Assembly: GCF_024814435.1 (NCBI RefSeq)
Contig: NZ_JANUXY010000004.1
Coordinates: forward strand, 124,001-188,000
Source of the DNA: Staphylococcus americanisciuri
GTDB lineage: Bacteria; Bacillota; Bacilli; Staphylococcales; Staphylococcaceae
Direction: 5' to 3'
Length of the DNA: 64,000 nt
Of the stretch, positions 11,056-19,761 are shown piece by piece. How positions within the stretch are numbered: position 1 is the first letter of the stretch; each line of letters starts with the position of its first letter. Below the pieces are notes generated by a model. That model saw only the letters and a program-made list of their open reading frames with translations. It was not told where the DNA came from and made no database searches. Made by a program: the position numbers and the translations under genes.

Positions 11056-11084
11056 TTGTCGGAAAACATGTTATGTGATATAAT
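11056..11084 (+). promoter_or_regulatory. Sigma-A type promoter of the rimP-nusA-infB operon
   Basis: A -35 box TTGTCG (11056-11061) and -10 box TATAAT (11079-11084) are separated by 17 bases. They sit just after the polC stop and about 85 bases before rimP, leaving a structured leader. Confidence 0.7.
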
Positions 11085-11111
11085 AATATTGCTTATAAAA
11101 ATGGACTCAAG

Positions 11112-11143
11112 CAGAAAGAGTGGGTGTTACCCGCTCTTTTCTG
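11112..11143 (+). terminator. Leader hairpin upstream of rimP (possible attenuator)
   Basis: CAGAAAGAGTGGG pairs with CCCGCTCTTTTCTG (about 13 bp with one bulged T), with a TGTTA loop, followed by TTTGT. It lies between the promoter at 11056 and the rimP start, so it would be transcribed in the operon leader rather than ending polC alone. Because NusA, the product of the second gene, modulates hairpin-dependent termination, feedback attenuation is plausible but not shown. Confidence 0.6.
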
Positions 11144-11170
11144 TTTGTATGTCACTGATAGGGGGCACGT

Positions 11171-11638
11171 ATGAGTAAAATTACAGAACAAGTAGAATCG
11201 TTAATCCAACCTGTCCTTGACGATTTAGGTTATGAATTAGTGGATGTAGAATTTGCAAAAGAAGGACGCGATCATTATTTGCGTATTTCTATTGATAAGC
11301 CAGGTGGCGTAGATCTTAATGATTGCACACGCGCTTCGGAACATATTAGCGATGTGATGGATGAACATGATCCAATTACACAAGCCTATTATCTAGATGT
11401 TGCATCTCCAGGGGCAGAACGACCTATCAAAAAAGAGGAAGATTATCAAAAAGCTGTTGGACAAGCTATTTTTGTATCTTTGTATGCACCTATTGAAGGC
11501 GACAAAGAATGGCTAGGTACATTGTCTGCTGTGACGGATGAAACAATTGACATGTCAGTGAAAATTAAAGCAAGAACAAAAGTGATCACAATTCCACGAG
11601 ATAAAATTGCCAAAGCACGTTATGCAGTTATGCTTTAA
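11171..11638 (+). CDS. rimP: Ribosome maturation factor RimP
   Basis: Assists late assembly of the 30S subunit. At 155 residues it has the usual two-domain RimP form: an N-terminal alpha/beta domain with G-Y-E-L-V-D-V-E and the central signature Y-Y-L-D-V-A-S-P-G-A-E-R-P, then a C-terminal SH3-like barrel. ATG 11171 follows a GGGGGC-type site. It is the first gene of rimP-nusA-rnpM-ylxQ-infB; nusA starts 21 bases after its stop. Confidence 0.95.
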   Translation: MSKITEQVESLIQPVLDDLGYELVDVEFAKEGRDHYLRISIDKPGGVDLNDCTRASEHISDVMDEHDPITQAYYLDVASPGAERPIKKEEDYQKAVGQAIFVSLYAPIEGDKEWLGTLSAVTDETIDMSVKIKARTKVITIPRDKIAKARYAVML

Positions 11639-11659
11639 TGTATGTAAGGAGGAAGATTC

Positions 11660-12835
11660 GTGAAAAGTAATGAATTATTATTAGCAACAGAGTATTTAGA
11701 GAAAGAAAAAAGAATTCCAAGAGCGGTATTAGTGGATGCGATTGAAGCAGCATTGATTACGGCTTATAAGAAGAACTATGAAAGTGCACGTAACGTCAGA
11801 GTGGAACTCAATCTAGACAGCGGTACATTCCATGTCATTGCACGTAAAGAAGTGGTAGAAGAAGTGTTTGACAATCGTGAAGAGATTGATCTTTCTACAG
11901 CTTTGGTAAAAAATCCGGCTTATGAAATTGGAGACATTTATGAAGAAGACGTTACGCCAAAAGACTTTGGACGTGTAGGCGCGCAAGCAGCAAAACAAGC
12001 AGTGATGCAACGTTTAAGAGATGCGGAACGTGAGATTTTATATGAAGAGTTTATCGACAAAGAAGATGACATCGTTACAGGTGTGATTGACCGTGTGGAT
12101 CATCGTTATGTTTATGTGAACTTAGGTCGAACGGAAGCCGTTTTATCAGAAGCAGAGCGCAGTCCTAATGAAACATATCTACCTAATGAGCGCATCAAAG
12201 TATATGTGAACAAGGTAGAACAAACAACAAAAGGGCCACAAATTTTTGTTTCACGCAGTCATCCAGGTTTATTGAAACGTTTATTTGAGCAAGAAGTGCC
12301 AGAAATTTTTGAAGGCACAGTGGAAGTGAAATCTGTCGCACGTGAAGCGGGAGATCGTTCAAAGATTAGTGTGCATGCTGACAATGCAGATATTGATGCT
12401 GTAGGTGCATGTGTAGGTGCTAAAGGCGCGCGTGTCGAAGCAGTTGTTGAAGAATTGGGCGGTGAAAAAATTGATATCGTGCAATGGGACGCCGATCCAA
12501 AAGTTTTTGTGCGCAATGCATTGAGTCCATCACAAGTTGTAGACGTTATTGTTGATGAAGAGAATCAATCAACAACAGTAATCGTACCAGATTATCAATT
12601 GTCACTTGCGATTGGTAAACGTGGTCAAAATGCACGCCTTGCTGCTAAATTAACGGGCTGGAAGATTGATATCAAGTCAGAGTCTGATGCTAAAGCCCTA
12701 GGACTTGATCAACCACAACCAAAAGTGGAAGAAACAGATGCAACTGAAGAAGCTGTGATTGATGAAGAAGTACTTGTTGATGAACCTGTTATCACAGATG
12801 ATGTGGTTCTAGAGGACGAAACCGAAGAAAAATAG
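11660..12835 (+). CDS. nusA: Transcription termination/antitermination protein NusA
   Basis: RNA polymerase-associated factor controlling pausing, termination and antitermination. It starts at GTG 11660 behind AAGGAGG. Domains in order: an N-terminal RNAP-binding domain (about 1-125), S1 (about 135-200, V-T-G-V-I-D-R-V-D), then two KH domains (V-G-A-C-V-G-A-K-G-A-R and L-A-I-G-K-R-G-Q-N-A-R-L-A). An acidic C-terminal tail rich in Glu, Asp and Val ends the 391-residue protein. The tail is not the pair of acidic repeats of Enterobacteria, as expected for Firmicutes. Confidence 0.97.
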   Translation: MKSNELLLATEYLEKEKRIPRAVLVDAIEAALITAYKKNYESARNVRVELNLDSGTFHVIARKEVVEEVFDNREEIDLSTALVKNPAYEIGDIYEEDVTPKDFGRVGAQAAKQAVMQRLRDAEREILYEEFIDKEDDIVTGVIDRVDHRYVYVNLGRTEAVLSEAERSPNETYLPNERIKVYVNKVEQTTKGPQIFVSRSHPGLLKRLFEQEVPEIFEGTVEVKSVAREAGDRSKISVHADNADIDAVGACVGAKGARVEAVVEELGGEKIDIVQWDADPKVFVRNALSPSQVVDVIVDEENQSTTVIVPDYQLSLAIGKRGQNARLAAKLTGWKIDIKSESDAKALGLDQPQPKVEETDATEEAVIDEEVLVDEPVITDDVVLEDETEEK

Positions 12836-12846
12836 GGGGGATTTTC

Positions 12847-13134
12847 ATGAAAAAACGTAAAATTCCTATGAGAAAATGTATTTTGTCAAATGAGATGAAG
12901 CCAAAAAAAGAGATGATTCGTGTTGTCCAAAATAAAGAAGGCGATATTGCAGCGGATGCCACTGGTAAGATGCAAGGGCGTGGTGCATATGTAAGCAAAG
13001 ATGTTGCTCTAGTTGAACAAGCACAACAAGCACAAAAGCTCGAACACTTTTTTAAAGCATCTCAAGAAACACTTGAACCAGTATATAAAGAAATTATTCG
13101 ATTAATTTATCGGGAAGAGATACCTACGAAATGA
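12847..13134 (+). CDS. rnpM: YlxR family RNA-binding protein RnpM
   Basis: Small basic protein of the YlxR (DUF448) family, 95 residues; the B. subtilis member was reported to bind RNase P RNA and modulate its activity. The signature includes R-K-C-I-L-S-N near residues 10-16, a basic K-x-x-M-I-R-V-V segment and G-R-G-A-Y-V-S. ATG 12847 follows GGGGGGATTTTC. Its TGA overlaps the ATG of the next gene, indicating translational coupling. Confidence 0.9.
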   Translation: MKKRKIPMRKCILSNEMKPKKEMIRVVQNKEGDIAADATGKMQGRGAYVSKDVALVEQAQQAQKLEHFFKASQETLEPVYKEIIRLIYREEIPTK

Positions 13135-13442
13135 ATCAACAACAATTTTTGAATTTTTTAGGACTCGCAATGCGTGCGGGTAAAGTCAAAACGGGAGAAT
13201 CTGTTCTGTTAGCAGAATTAAAAAAACATCGATTGAAGCTTGTGCTGATTGCAGGAGATGCATCTGAGAACACGAAGAAGACTTTAGTAAACAAATGTAC
13301 AACCTACAACACGCCTTATCGAGTGGTAAGCAATCGTTATGAGCTAGGTGTGGCGATTGGCAAAGAAGCGCGTGTGAATGTCGGTATAACAGATAACGGA
13401 TTTGCTAAGAAGCTGATAACAATGATCGATGAAGATAAGTAA
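13131..13442 (+). CDS. rplGA: L7Ae-type ribosomal protein (YlxQ)
   Basis: A 103-residue member of the L7Ae/L30e/Gadd45 fold that binds kink-turn RNA. Seen are the N-terminal F-L-G-L-A-M-R-A-G-K-V-K-T-G-E and the mid-protein V-L-I-A-G-D-A-S-E-N-T-K-K segment typical of YlxQ. The start ATG 13131 overlaps the rnpM stop (ATGA), and infB begins 11 bases after its stop. The cellular RNA target is not evident from sequence. Confidence 0.9.
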   Translation: MNQQQFLNFLGLAMRAGKVKTGESVLLAELKKHRLKLVLIAGDASENTKKTLVNKCTTYNTPYRVVSNRYELGVAIGKEARVNVGITDNGFAKKLITMIDEDK

Positions 13443-13453
13443 GGAGTGGTTGA

Positions 13454-15550
13454 ATGAGTAAACAAAGAATTTATGAATATGCCAAATCATTAAACATCAA
13501 AAGCAAAGATGCCATTGATGAGTTAAAGAAAAATGGTGTCGAAGTGTCAAATCATATGCAAACGTTAGAAGCGGATCATGTGAAAATGTTAGATAAAGTG
13601 TTTAATAAAAAAGCAGACGCACCAAAGAAAGATAACAAGCAAGCAAAAGGTAACAAACAACAAGGTAAGGGCAAGCAACAATCTAAGAATACTAAAGGGA
13701 ATCAACCTAATAGTAAAAAGAACAAACGTAATAACAAAAACAACAATAAAAAGCAACAACAGGAACAACAACCAAAGCCAGCTGAACCGAAAGAAATGCC
13801 GTCAAAAATCACTTACACAGAAGGTATTACAGTCGGTGAACTTGCAAGTAAACTAGGTGTAGATGCCTCTGAAATCATTAAGAAACTTTTCTTATTAGGT
13901 ATTATGGCGAACATCAACCAAGCACTCGATGTGGAAGCATTAGAATTGATTGCATCAGATTATGGTGTTGAAATTGAAGAAGAAGTTGTTATTGATGTGA
14001 ACGATTTAGATATTTACTTTGAAGATGTTGAAGAAGATGCTGATGCGACAGTACGTCCAGCAGTTGTGACAATCATGGGACACGTTGACCATGGTAAAAC
14101 AACATTGCTTGACTCTATTCGTCACACACATGTAACAGCGGGTGAAGCTGGCGGTATCACACAACATATTGGTGCTTATCAAATTGAGAACAAAGGCAAC
14201 AAAATCACTTTCTTAGATACGCCTGGACATGCTGCGTTCACAACAATGCGTGCGCGTGGTGCACAAGTAACAGATATTACGATTCTTGTTGTAGCCGCTG
14301 ACGATGGTGTTATGCCACAAACAATTGAGGCAATCAACCATGCAAAAGCTGCAGAAGTACCGATTATCGTTGCAGTAAACAAAATCGACAAGCCAACTGC
14401 AAATCCGGATCGTGTGATGCAAGAACTTGCCGAATATAACTTGATTCCAGAAGACTGGGGTGGCGATACAATCTTCGTTCCACTTTCAGCATTGAGTGGT
14501 GAAGGTATTGAGGACTTGCTTGAAATGTTGATACTTGTCTCTGAAGTACAAGAATTAAAAGCAAATGCTGACAAAGCGGCTGTAGGTACAGTGATTGAAG
14601 CAGAATTAGATAAATCACGTGGTCCAGCAGCATCATTACTTGTTCAAAACGGAACATTACACGTTGGTGATGCGATTGTCGTTGGTAACACACATGGTAA
14701 AGTACGTGCGATGGTCAATGACCTTGGTAAACGCATTAAAACAGCAGGTCCATCAACACCTGTTGAAATCACTGGTTTAAGTGCAGTACCTCAAGCGGGT
14801 GACCGCTTCGTAGTCTTCAAAGACGAGAAAAAAGCGCGTCGTATCGGTGAAGCGCGTGAACAAGAAAGCATTATCCAACAACGTCAAGAAAGCAAAAACG
14901 TATCTCTTGATAACTTGTTTGAACAAATGAAACAAGGTGAAATGAAAGACTTGAATGTCATTATTAAAGGGGACGTTCAAGGTTCTGTTGAAGCATTAGC
15001 TGCGTCATTAATGAAAATTGACGTTGAAGGTGTTAACGTACGCATTATTCACACAGCTACAGGTGCAATCAACGAATCAGATGTAACGTTAGCCAACGCA
15101 TCAAACGGTATTATTATCGGATTTAACGTACGTCCTGATGCAGGTGCGAAACGTGCGGCTGAAGCTGAGAATGTTGATATGCGTTTACACCGTGTCATTT
15201 ATAATGTTATTGAAGAAATTGAAGCAGCGATGAAAGGGATGCTTGATCCTGAATATGAAGAAAAAGTCATCGGACAAGCAGAAGTTCGTCAAACATTTAA
15301 AGTTTCTAAAGTTGGAACAATTGCGGGTAGCTACGTTATTGATGGTAAAATCACAAGAGATGCAAGCGTTCGTGTTATTCGTGACGGTATCGTTATTTTT
15401 GAAGGCGAGCTTGATTCATTGAAACGTTTCAAAGACGATGCAAAAGAAGTCGCACAAGGCTATGAATGTGGTATCACGATTGAAAAATTTAACGACCTTA
15501 AAGAAGGCGACATCATTGAAGCCTATGTGATGGTCGAAGTAGAAAGATAA
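13454..15550 (+). CDS. infB: Translation initiation factor IF-2
   Basis: GTPase delivering fMet-tRNA to the 30S subunit. It has 698 residues. The N-terminal IF2 domain is followed by a low-complexity linker of Lys, Asn, Gln and Gly at about 55-115, then a second IF2_N domain. The G1 motif G-H-V-D-H-G-K-T is at 209-216, with D-T-P-G-H (G3) and N-K-I-D (G4) following. Domains II, III and IV bring the tRNA-binding C-terminus. In S. aureus rbfA follows directly; here a terminator and an 11-kb accessory block intervene. Confidence 0.98.
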   Translation: MSKQRIYEYAKSLNIKSKDAIDELKKNGVEVSNHMQTLEADHVKMLDKVFNKKADAPKKDNKQAKGNKQQGKGKQQSKNTKGNQPNSKKNKRNNKNNNKKQQQEQQPKPAEPKEMPSKITYTEGITVGELASKLGVDASEIIKKLFLLGIMANINQALDVEALELIASDYGVEIEEEVVIDVNDLDIYFEDVEEDADATVRPAVVTIMGHVDHGKTTLLDSIRHTHVTAGEAGGITQHIGAYQIENKGNKITFLDTPGHAAFTTMRARGAQVTDITILVVAADDGVMPQTIEAINHAKAAEVPIIVAVNKIDKPTANPDRVMQELAEYNLIPEDWGGDTIFVPLSALSGEGIEDLLEMLILVSEVQELKANADKAAVGTVIEAELDKSRGPAASLLVQNGTLHVGDAIVVGNTHGKVRAMVNDLGKRIKTAGPSTPVEITGLSAVPQAGDRFVVFKDEKKARRIGEAREQESIIQQRQESKNVSLDNLFEQMKQGEMKDLNVIIKGDVQGSVEALAASLMKIDVEGVNVRIIHTATGAINESDVTLANASNGIIIGFNVRPDAGAKRAAEAENVDMRLHRVIYNVIEEIEAAMKGMLDPEYEEKVIGQAEVRQTFKVSKVGTIAGSYVIDGKITRDASVRVIRDGIVIFEGELDSLKRFKDDAKEVAQGYECGITIEKFNDLKEGDIIEAYVMVEVER

Positions 15551-15623
15551 GAATATCAACGACTTCAAGCATTTTTCGCTTATTAAAGAAGTAGAGATAT
15601 GAACTTAAAAAATACACATTATA

Positions 15624-15666
15624 AAAGAGCACACTTGATTTAAATCTCAAATCAAGTGTGCTCTTT
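15624..15666. terminator. Bidirectional terminator between infB and dfsB-like gene
   Basis: A perfect 18-bp inverted repeat: the left arm 15624-15641 begins AAAGAGCACAC, the right arm 15649-15666 ends GTGTGCTCTTT, with a 7-base loop. Read on either strand it ends in T-rich sequence, fitting the convergent infB (+) and 15718-16242 (-) genes. It ends the nusA-infB transcript before reaching rbfA. Confidence 0.85.
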
Positions 15667-15717
15667 GTACGCTCAAAGGGATTAAAAAGAGCTTTTTGGT
15701 ACTTTAAAAGTTTGAGT

Positions 15718-16242
15718 TTATTGTTTTAAAGCAATTTTTTTCCATTTCCGAATTTTAGTTCTGAATGTACCAAAGGGCGCTACGGTATTAATATGAATAA
15801 ATTTATAAACTTCCCAGACTGCAGTTTTAGTTGCCTCGTCAGCCCATTTTCTCATATGAGGCTGAAATAAAACGTCATCACCCATTAAATCAATCATATT
15901 GCATATAGCATGTACATTATCATTAAGTAAATTTGTCAGTTCTTTAATTGTTAGGATGGCGTAAGTATCAGTGAAATGTTGATATAGCGCACCAAGTTGA
16001 TTCCATTTAAATGCATCTGAAGGTGTTTTGACTTCTAATCCATTCAGTTCATCTGATTCCCATTTTAACACTAAAGTTGTCCAGCCCACTTGATAGGCTA
16101 AGTTTTCAGCAGGCGTCCTATCTACTTCATCAATCTTAAAATCCTTTAAATTTTCAGGAATGTCATTGAATTCAGCAATATACTTCTTATAAGACTTTAA
16201 CACTTCTTCTTTTAGTTCGTTTTTATCTGCATATGTTCTCAT
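15718..16242 (-). CDS. ClbS/DfsB family four-helix bundle protein
   Basis: A 174-residue soluble protein that I recognise as the ClbS/DfsB (DUF1706, DinB-like four-helix) family. Visible family features are the N-terminal M-R-T-Y-x-x-K-x-E-L segment, A-Y-Q-V-G-W near residue 50, F-K-W-N-Q-L-G near 80, and a C-terminal W-K-K basic tail. E. coli ClbS hydrolyses colibactin as a self-protection enzyme, but most members, including staphylococcal ones, have no proven substrate, so no function is assigned. The start is ATG 16242 with AAAGGGATG upstream on the minus strand. It is convergent with infB and forms the left edge of the accessory nickel/urease block. Confidence 0.8.
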   Translation of the reverse strand: MRTYADKNELKEEVLKSYKKYIAEFNDIPENLKDFKIDEVDRTPAENLAYQVGWTTLVLKWESDELNGLEVKTPSDAFKWNQLGALYQHFTDTYAILTIKELTNLLNDNVHAICNMIDLMGDDVLFQPHMRKWADEATKTAVWEVYKFIHINTVAPFGTFRTKIRKWKKIALKQ

Positions 16243-16511
16243 TTTTATACTTCATCCCTTTCTATTCTTTATAGCATAGAGTGGTTAGTATGAATAATAC
16301 AGAGACCGTTTCTATTTAATATTATAATAGCATATTAAAATAGTTTAATTATGAATTTTTTCAGAAATATTGTTTTTTTATCTTGAAATCATTCAAAATA
16401 ATCTGTTTGATAAAGCATTATTTGATCCATCGTGTTATGATATGCCCCATTTCACCGTACATCTAAAATGAAAATTAAATTTGAGAAGTTTATCAGTTAT
16501 ATAGGATTACG
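16243..16511. other. Intergenic region between nikE and dfsB-like gene
   Basis: About 270 AT-rich bases without a gene. They would hold the end of the nik transcript and the promoter of the minus-strand 15718-16242 gene. No clear rho-independent hairpin with a T run was seen for nik. Confidence 0.4.
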
Positions 16512-17201
16512 TTAATACATAGAGATGAGTTGTTTTGTGTAAGGGTGTCGTTGTTGACTAAATAGTTGATCGACACTAAAATCATCCATAATTTCCCCAT
16601 TTTTCATGACAATCATGCGATTTACAATCTGTTTTAAGAAAGCAATGTTATGTGAAATCAGTATCATACCTTTGTTAGTTCGTTCATAGTAATTTTTTAA
16701 AATATGAATCATTCTTTGCTCTGCTAGTACATCTAAACTTGATGTTATTTCATCACAAATTAACATATCTGGTTCTAACATTAGAGTGCGCAATGTATTA
16801 AATCTTTGTAGTTGACCACCACTGAGCTCTTCTGGGAAATGCTCTAATAGCTTTTTGTTTAATTGCATTTCTTGCATTAATGTTTCCATACGCTGATAAA
16901 TTGTTTTTGAATTTAGACTTTTATCATATTTGATTGGCTCATTTAATGATGTTTTAATTTTAAGTTTTGGATTAAAACTATGGTAGGGGTGTTGGAAAAT
17001 AGGCAATATGTTTGTATGATTTTTAGAGATGTAGCCCTTATCATGTTGCAATAGACCTAACATCAAGTATGCTAAAGTTGTTTTGCCAGAGCCACTTTCA
17101 CCAACAATACCAATTGTTTCTCCATATTTAATGGTGAGGTTGATATCTTTTAAAATAGGGATATGTTTATAGGAAAAGTAAATATGTGTCATTTTTATCA
17201 T
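16512..17201 (-). CDS. nikE: Nickel ABC transporter ATP-binding protein NikE
   Basis: One of two ATPases powering the NikBC permease at the inner face of the membrane. Start ATG 17201 is chosen because AAAGG lies about 9 bases upstream; an upstream in-frame start at 17234 would add 11 residues inside nikD. The protein is 229 residues. Walker A G-E-S-G-S-G-K-T is at 34-41, the ABC signature L-S-G-G-Q-L-Q-R lies mid-protein, and Walker B I-C-D-E-I-T-S-S follows, with the usual Pro of DEPTS replaced by Ile. It is the last gene of nikABCDE on the minus strand. Assignment as nickel rather than oligopeptide comes from NikA length and the adjacent urease. Confidence 0.85.
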   Translation of the reverse strand: MIKMTHIYFSYKHIPILKDINLTIKYGETIGIVGESGSGKTTLAYLMLGLLQHDKGYISKNHTNILPIFQHPYHSFNPKLKIKTSLNEPIKYDKSLNSKTIYQRMETLMQEMQLNKKLLEHFPEELSGGQLQRFNTLRTLMLEPDMLICDEITSSLDVLAEQRMIHILKNYYERTNKGMILISHNIAFLKQIVNRMIVMKNGEIMDDFSVDQLFSQQRHPYTKQLISMY

Positions 17202-17214
17202 ATCATTTATCCTT

Positions 17215-17982
17215 TCACAATCTGTGTCCAGCATTAAAGAGTGTTAGGCTATAAGGTGTTACAGTTTGATTTTTGAAAGCTTGTACGTGATTGGAATCAA
17301 CTATTTTTCCTTTTTGAATAACGTAAATCCAATCACTAAAATCAAGGACGTGAGATAAGTTATGTGTAATCACTAATAAAGTTACCCGATGTACGTCTGC
17401 TAAGCGCTTAATTAAGTGCATCACTTGATAACCAGTTATAACATCTAGTGAGGCAGTTGGTTCATCTGCAATGATTAAATTTGGTTCTAACATCATCACG
17501 CTTGCCAGTTGTACTCTTGCTAACTGACCACCAGATAAATTAAAACGATATTGTTTTAAGATGAATTCTGGATTCAAATTGACGTCACAGAGTGCTGCTT
17601 TTACAAACTTTTGAGCGACATTTTTATTGACGTTATAATGTATTCGGTAAATATCAATGAGCTGCTGTCCTAACTTAGTATGATCATTGAAGCTATGTGT
17701 GTAATCTTGAGATATAAAACCTATGTCCTTTCCCAATAATGTATGCATGTTTTCTATACTTTGATTCTTATAATTCAAACTATCATAGTGGACAGCTAAT
17801 GTTTTGGGAACATGACCTACAAGTGCTTTGGCAGTTAAACTTTTACCAGAACCGCTTTCGCCAATTAAAACATTAACCTTACTGCTATGTAAGCCTAGGG
17901 TAACATTTTGAACAAGTGGTTCTCTCATGTTATTTTCAATGGTTAAGTTAGTTATTTCTAAAATATTAGTCATCTGTATCAT
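17215..17982 (-). CDS. nikD: Nickel ABC transporter ATP-binding protein NikD
   Basis: Second ATPase of the nickel importer, 255 residues, Opp/Dpp/Nik class. Walker A G-E-S-G-S-G-K-S at 41-48, Q-loop region I-S-Q-D, signature L-S-G-G-Q-L-A-R, Walker B I-I-A-D-E-P-T-A, and H-loop V-I-T-H-N-L-S. The start overlaps the nikC stop by 17 bases, so translation is probably coupled; an alternative start is the in-frame ATG at 17973. It lacks the C-terminal Cys-rich oligopeptide extension of OppD proteins, as usual for short staphylococcal Nik ATPases. Confidence 0.87.
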   Translation of the reverse strand: MIQMTNILEITNLTIENNMREPLVQNVTLGLHSSKVNVLIGESGSGKSLTAKALVGHVPKTLAVHYDSLNYKNQSIENMHTLLGKDIGFISQDYTHSFNDHTKLGQQLIDIYRIHYNVNKNVAQKFVKAALCDVNLNPEFILKQYRFNLSGGQLARVQLASVMMLEPNLIIADEPTASLDVITGYQVMHLIKRLADVHRVTLLVITHNLSHVLDFSDWIYVIQKGKIVDSNHVQAFKNQTVTPYSLTLFNAGHRL

Positions 17983-18787
17983 ACTTTCTTGTTAATAATT
18001 GATCTCTTAGTGCATCACCCGCCAAATTAAAGAGCAAAATAGTTAGCGTGATTAAAAAGGCAGGTACTAATAATAGTAAAGGATATGAATCAATATAGTC
18101 TCTACCAGCATTAAGCATGGCTCCCCATTCAGGAGAGGGTGGTTGAGCCCCTAATCCTAAGAAGGATAAAGTTGAAATGTATATCATAATTTTTCCGAAA
18201 TCAACAGTCATTAAGACGATAATAGATGGCATCACTTGTGGTAAAAAATGCTTAACGATTATGGTGAATGTTGGAACATTGAAAAGTTGTGCCATTTGTA
18301 TGTAAGGTTTATCTATTTCCCCACGTATGATTGAACGTGTAACTCTTGTATAAGTCATCCATTTAATTAAAGTAATTGCGATAACTAAGTTCCAAATACT
18401 TGGTTTAAAAAAACTTGCTAGAGCGATCATTAAGATGAATTCGGGAATGCTTAAACCAATATCAATAGCTCTCATGATTACTGTATCAATCATACCGTTC
18501 TTGTATCCGGCTAGAAGACCAAGAGGGACACCAATCATCGTTGCGATCAGCAAAGTCATTAAGCTAATCAAGAGCGTATATTTAGCACCTATCATACTTC
18601 TTGATAATAAATCTCTGCCATAGTCATCAGTTCCTAGCCAATGAGACGCACTTGGTGGAGACAATGTATTCGCTAGATTGACATCGAATGCGCTTTCAGT
18701 TGAGATAAAGAATTGCACAATGATAAGCGTTAATATGTAAATCATAAATATATATATCATCATATTATGTTTACTTATACGTTTCAT
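17966..18787 (-). CDS. nikC: Nickel ABC transporter permease NikC
   Basis: Inner-membrane permease, 273 residues, with about six hydrophobic segments. The N-terminal [18 protein letters not shown] motif is diagnostic of the DppC/NikC/OppC subfamily. The EAA-loop region (about residues 160-200) that docks with the ATPases is present, and [17 protein letters not shown] follows. It overlaps nikB by one base and nikD by 17, forming one tightly packed operon. Confidence 0.87.
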   Translation of the reverse strand: MKRISKHNMMIYIFMIYILTLIIVQFFISTESAFDVNLANTLSPPSASHWLGTDDYGRDLLSRSMIGAKYTLLISLMTLLIATMIGVPLGLLAGYKNGMIDTVIMRAIDIGLSIPEFILMIALASFFKPSIWNLVIAITLIKWMTYTRVTRSIIRGEIDKPYIQMAQLFNVPTFTIIVKHFLPQVMPSIIVLMTVDFGKIMIYISTLSFLGLGAQPPSPEWGAMLNAGRDYIDSYPLLLLVPAFLITLTILLFNLAGDALRDQLLTRKYDTDD

Positions 18788-19761
18788 TACAACTCACCAT
18801 CCTGATGTTTCAGTTGATTAGATATATGTTTTTTATGTGTTCGGCGTTTTGGATCTAACCATAAAAGTATGACATCGCATGCAGTATTAGCCAGTATAAT
18901 AACAAAACCAATCATTATGACAGTGCCTTGCACGACAGGATAATCTCTTGCTCTGATACTATCGACTAGAAAGTAACCTATGCCAGGAATGGCGAATAAG
19001 TTTTCTATAACAACTGTTCCACCGAATAATCCGCCAACTGACATGCCTAACATTGTAATAACAGGTATCACGGCTGGTTTGAATATAATTCTCCACAAAA
19101 TATATCTTTCAGGCATACCTCTTAATCTTGCTGCAGTGACTTCCTTTGAATTGTATAGTTCTATTAAGTTTGACCGCATTAATCTGATGTAGTACGCGCT
19201 CATACTCATACTTAATGCAGTCACTGGCATGATATAGGAACTGATGCCATCTATACCAGACGAAGGAAATATATTCAATTGCTGTGAAAAAATATAGATC
19301 AATAGAGTGCCTAAGAAAAATGATGGCATACTGACAGTTAATGATGTCATTGTACGAATCCATGTGTCTAGCCAAGTATGATAATATTTAGCAGCTATAA
19401 TACCTAAAGGAATTGCTGTGATAAAGACAACAATAATTGTTGATATCCCTATTAATGCGGTGGGAACGGCGTAATAAATGAGTTCTTTTATGACCGGTTG
19501 TCCAGTTTGGTAACTGGTCCCAAAATTTAATTGGATGATTTGCCCCAACCATTGTAAGTATTGGATAAATGGTGATTGATCTAAGCCTAGCTTTTTTTTG
19601 GTTGCATCGATTTGTTCATTGGATACATTGGCTACATCTAGATGTAAAATTTTATCAATAGGATCTCCCGGTGCGCATTTCATTAAAATAAAGGTGATAG
19701 TAGAAAGGACAAATAATACGATGATCATTTGTCCGATTTTTGAAAGTATCTGTTTCATCAT
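18787..19761 (-). CDS. nikB: Nickel ABC transporter permease NikB
   Basis: Partner permease, 324 residues, DppB/NikB class. The N-terminal membrane helix is followed by [11 protein letters not shown], the typical P-G-D-P motif of this subfamily. The EAA-like segment T-A-A-R-L-R-G-M-P lies around residue 205, followed by [16 protein letters not shown], another family signature. It starts inside the end of nikA (4-base overlap). Together with NikC it forms the translocation path. Confidence 0.87.
   Translation of the reverse strand: MMKQILSKIGQMIIVLFVLSTITFILMKCAPGDPIDKILHLDVANVSNEQIDATKKKLGLDQSPFIQYLQWLGQIIQLNFGTSYQTGQPVIKELIYYAVPTALIGISTIIVVFITAIPLGIIAAKYYHTWLDTWIRTMTSLTVSMPSFFLGTLLIYIFSQQLNIFPSSGIDGISSYIMPVTALSMSMSAYYIRLMRSNLIELYNSKEVTAARLRGMPERYILWRIIFKPAVIPVITMLGMSVGGLFGGTVVIENLFAIPGIGYFLVDSIRARDYPVVQGTVIMIGFVIILANTACDVILLWLDPKRRTHKKHISNQLKHQDGEL

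Noticed and set aside
15624..15666. 18-bp perfect inverted repeat considered as an IS terminal repeat or attachment site
   Set aside because: The arms are adjacent with a 7-base loop between convergent genes, and T-rich ends occur on both strands, so a bidirectional terminator explains it.
16356..16370. CodY-like box around TTTTTTCAGAAATAT
   Set aside because: About four mismatches to AATTTTCWGAAAATT in very AT-rich sequence; not distinguishable from chance.
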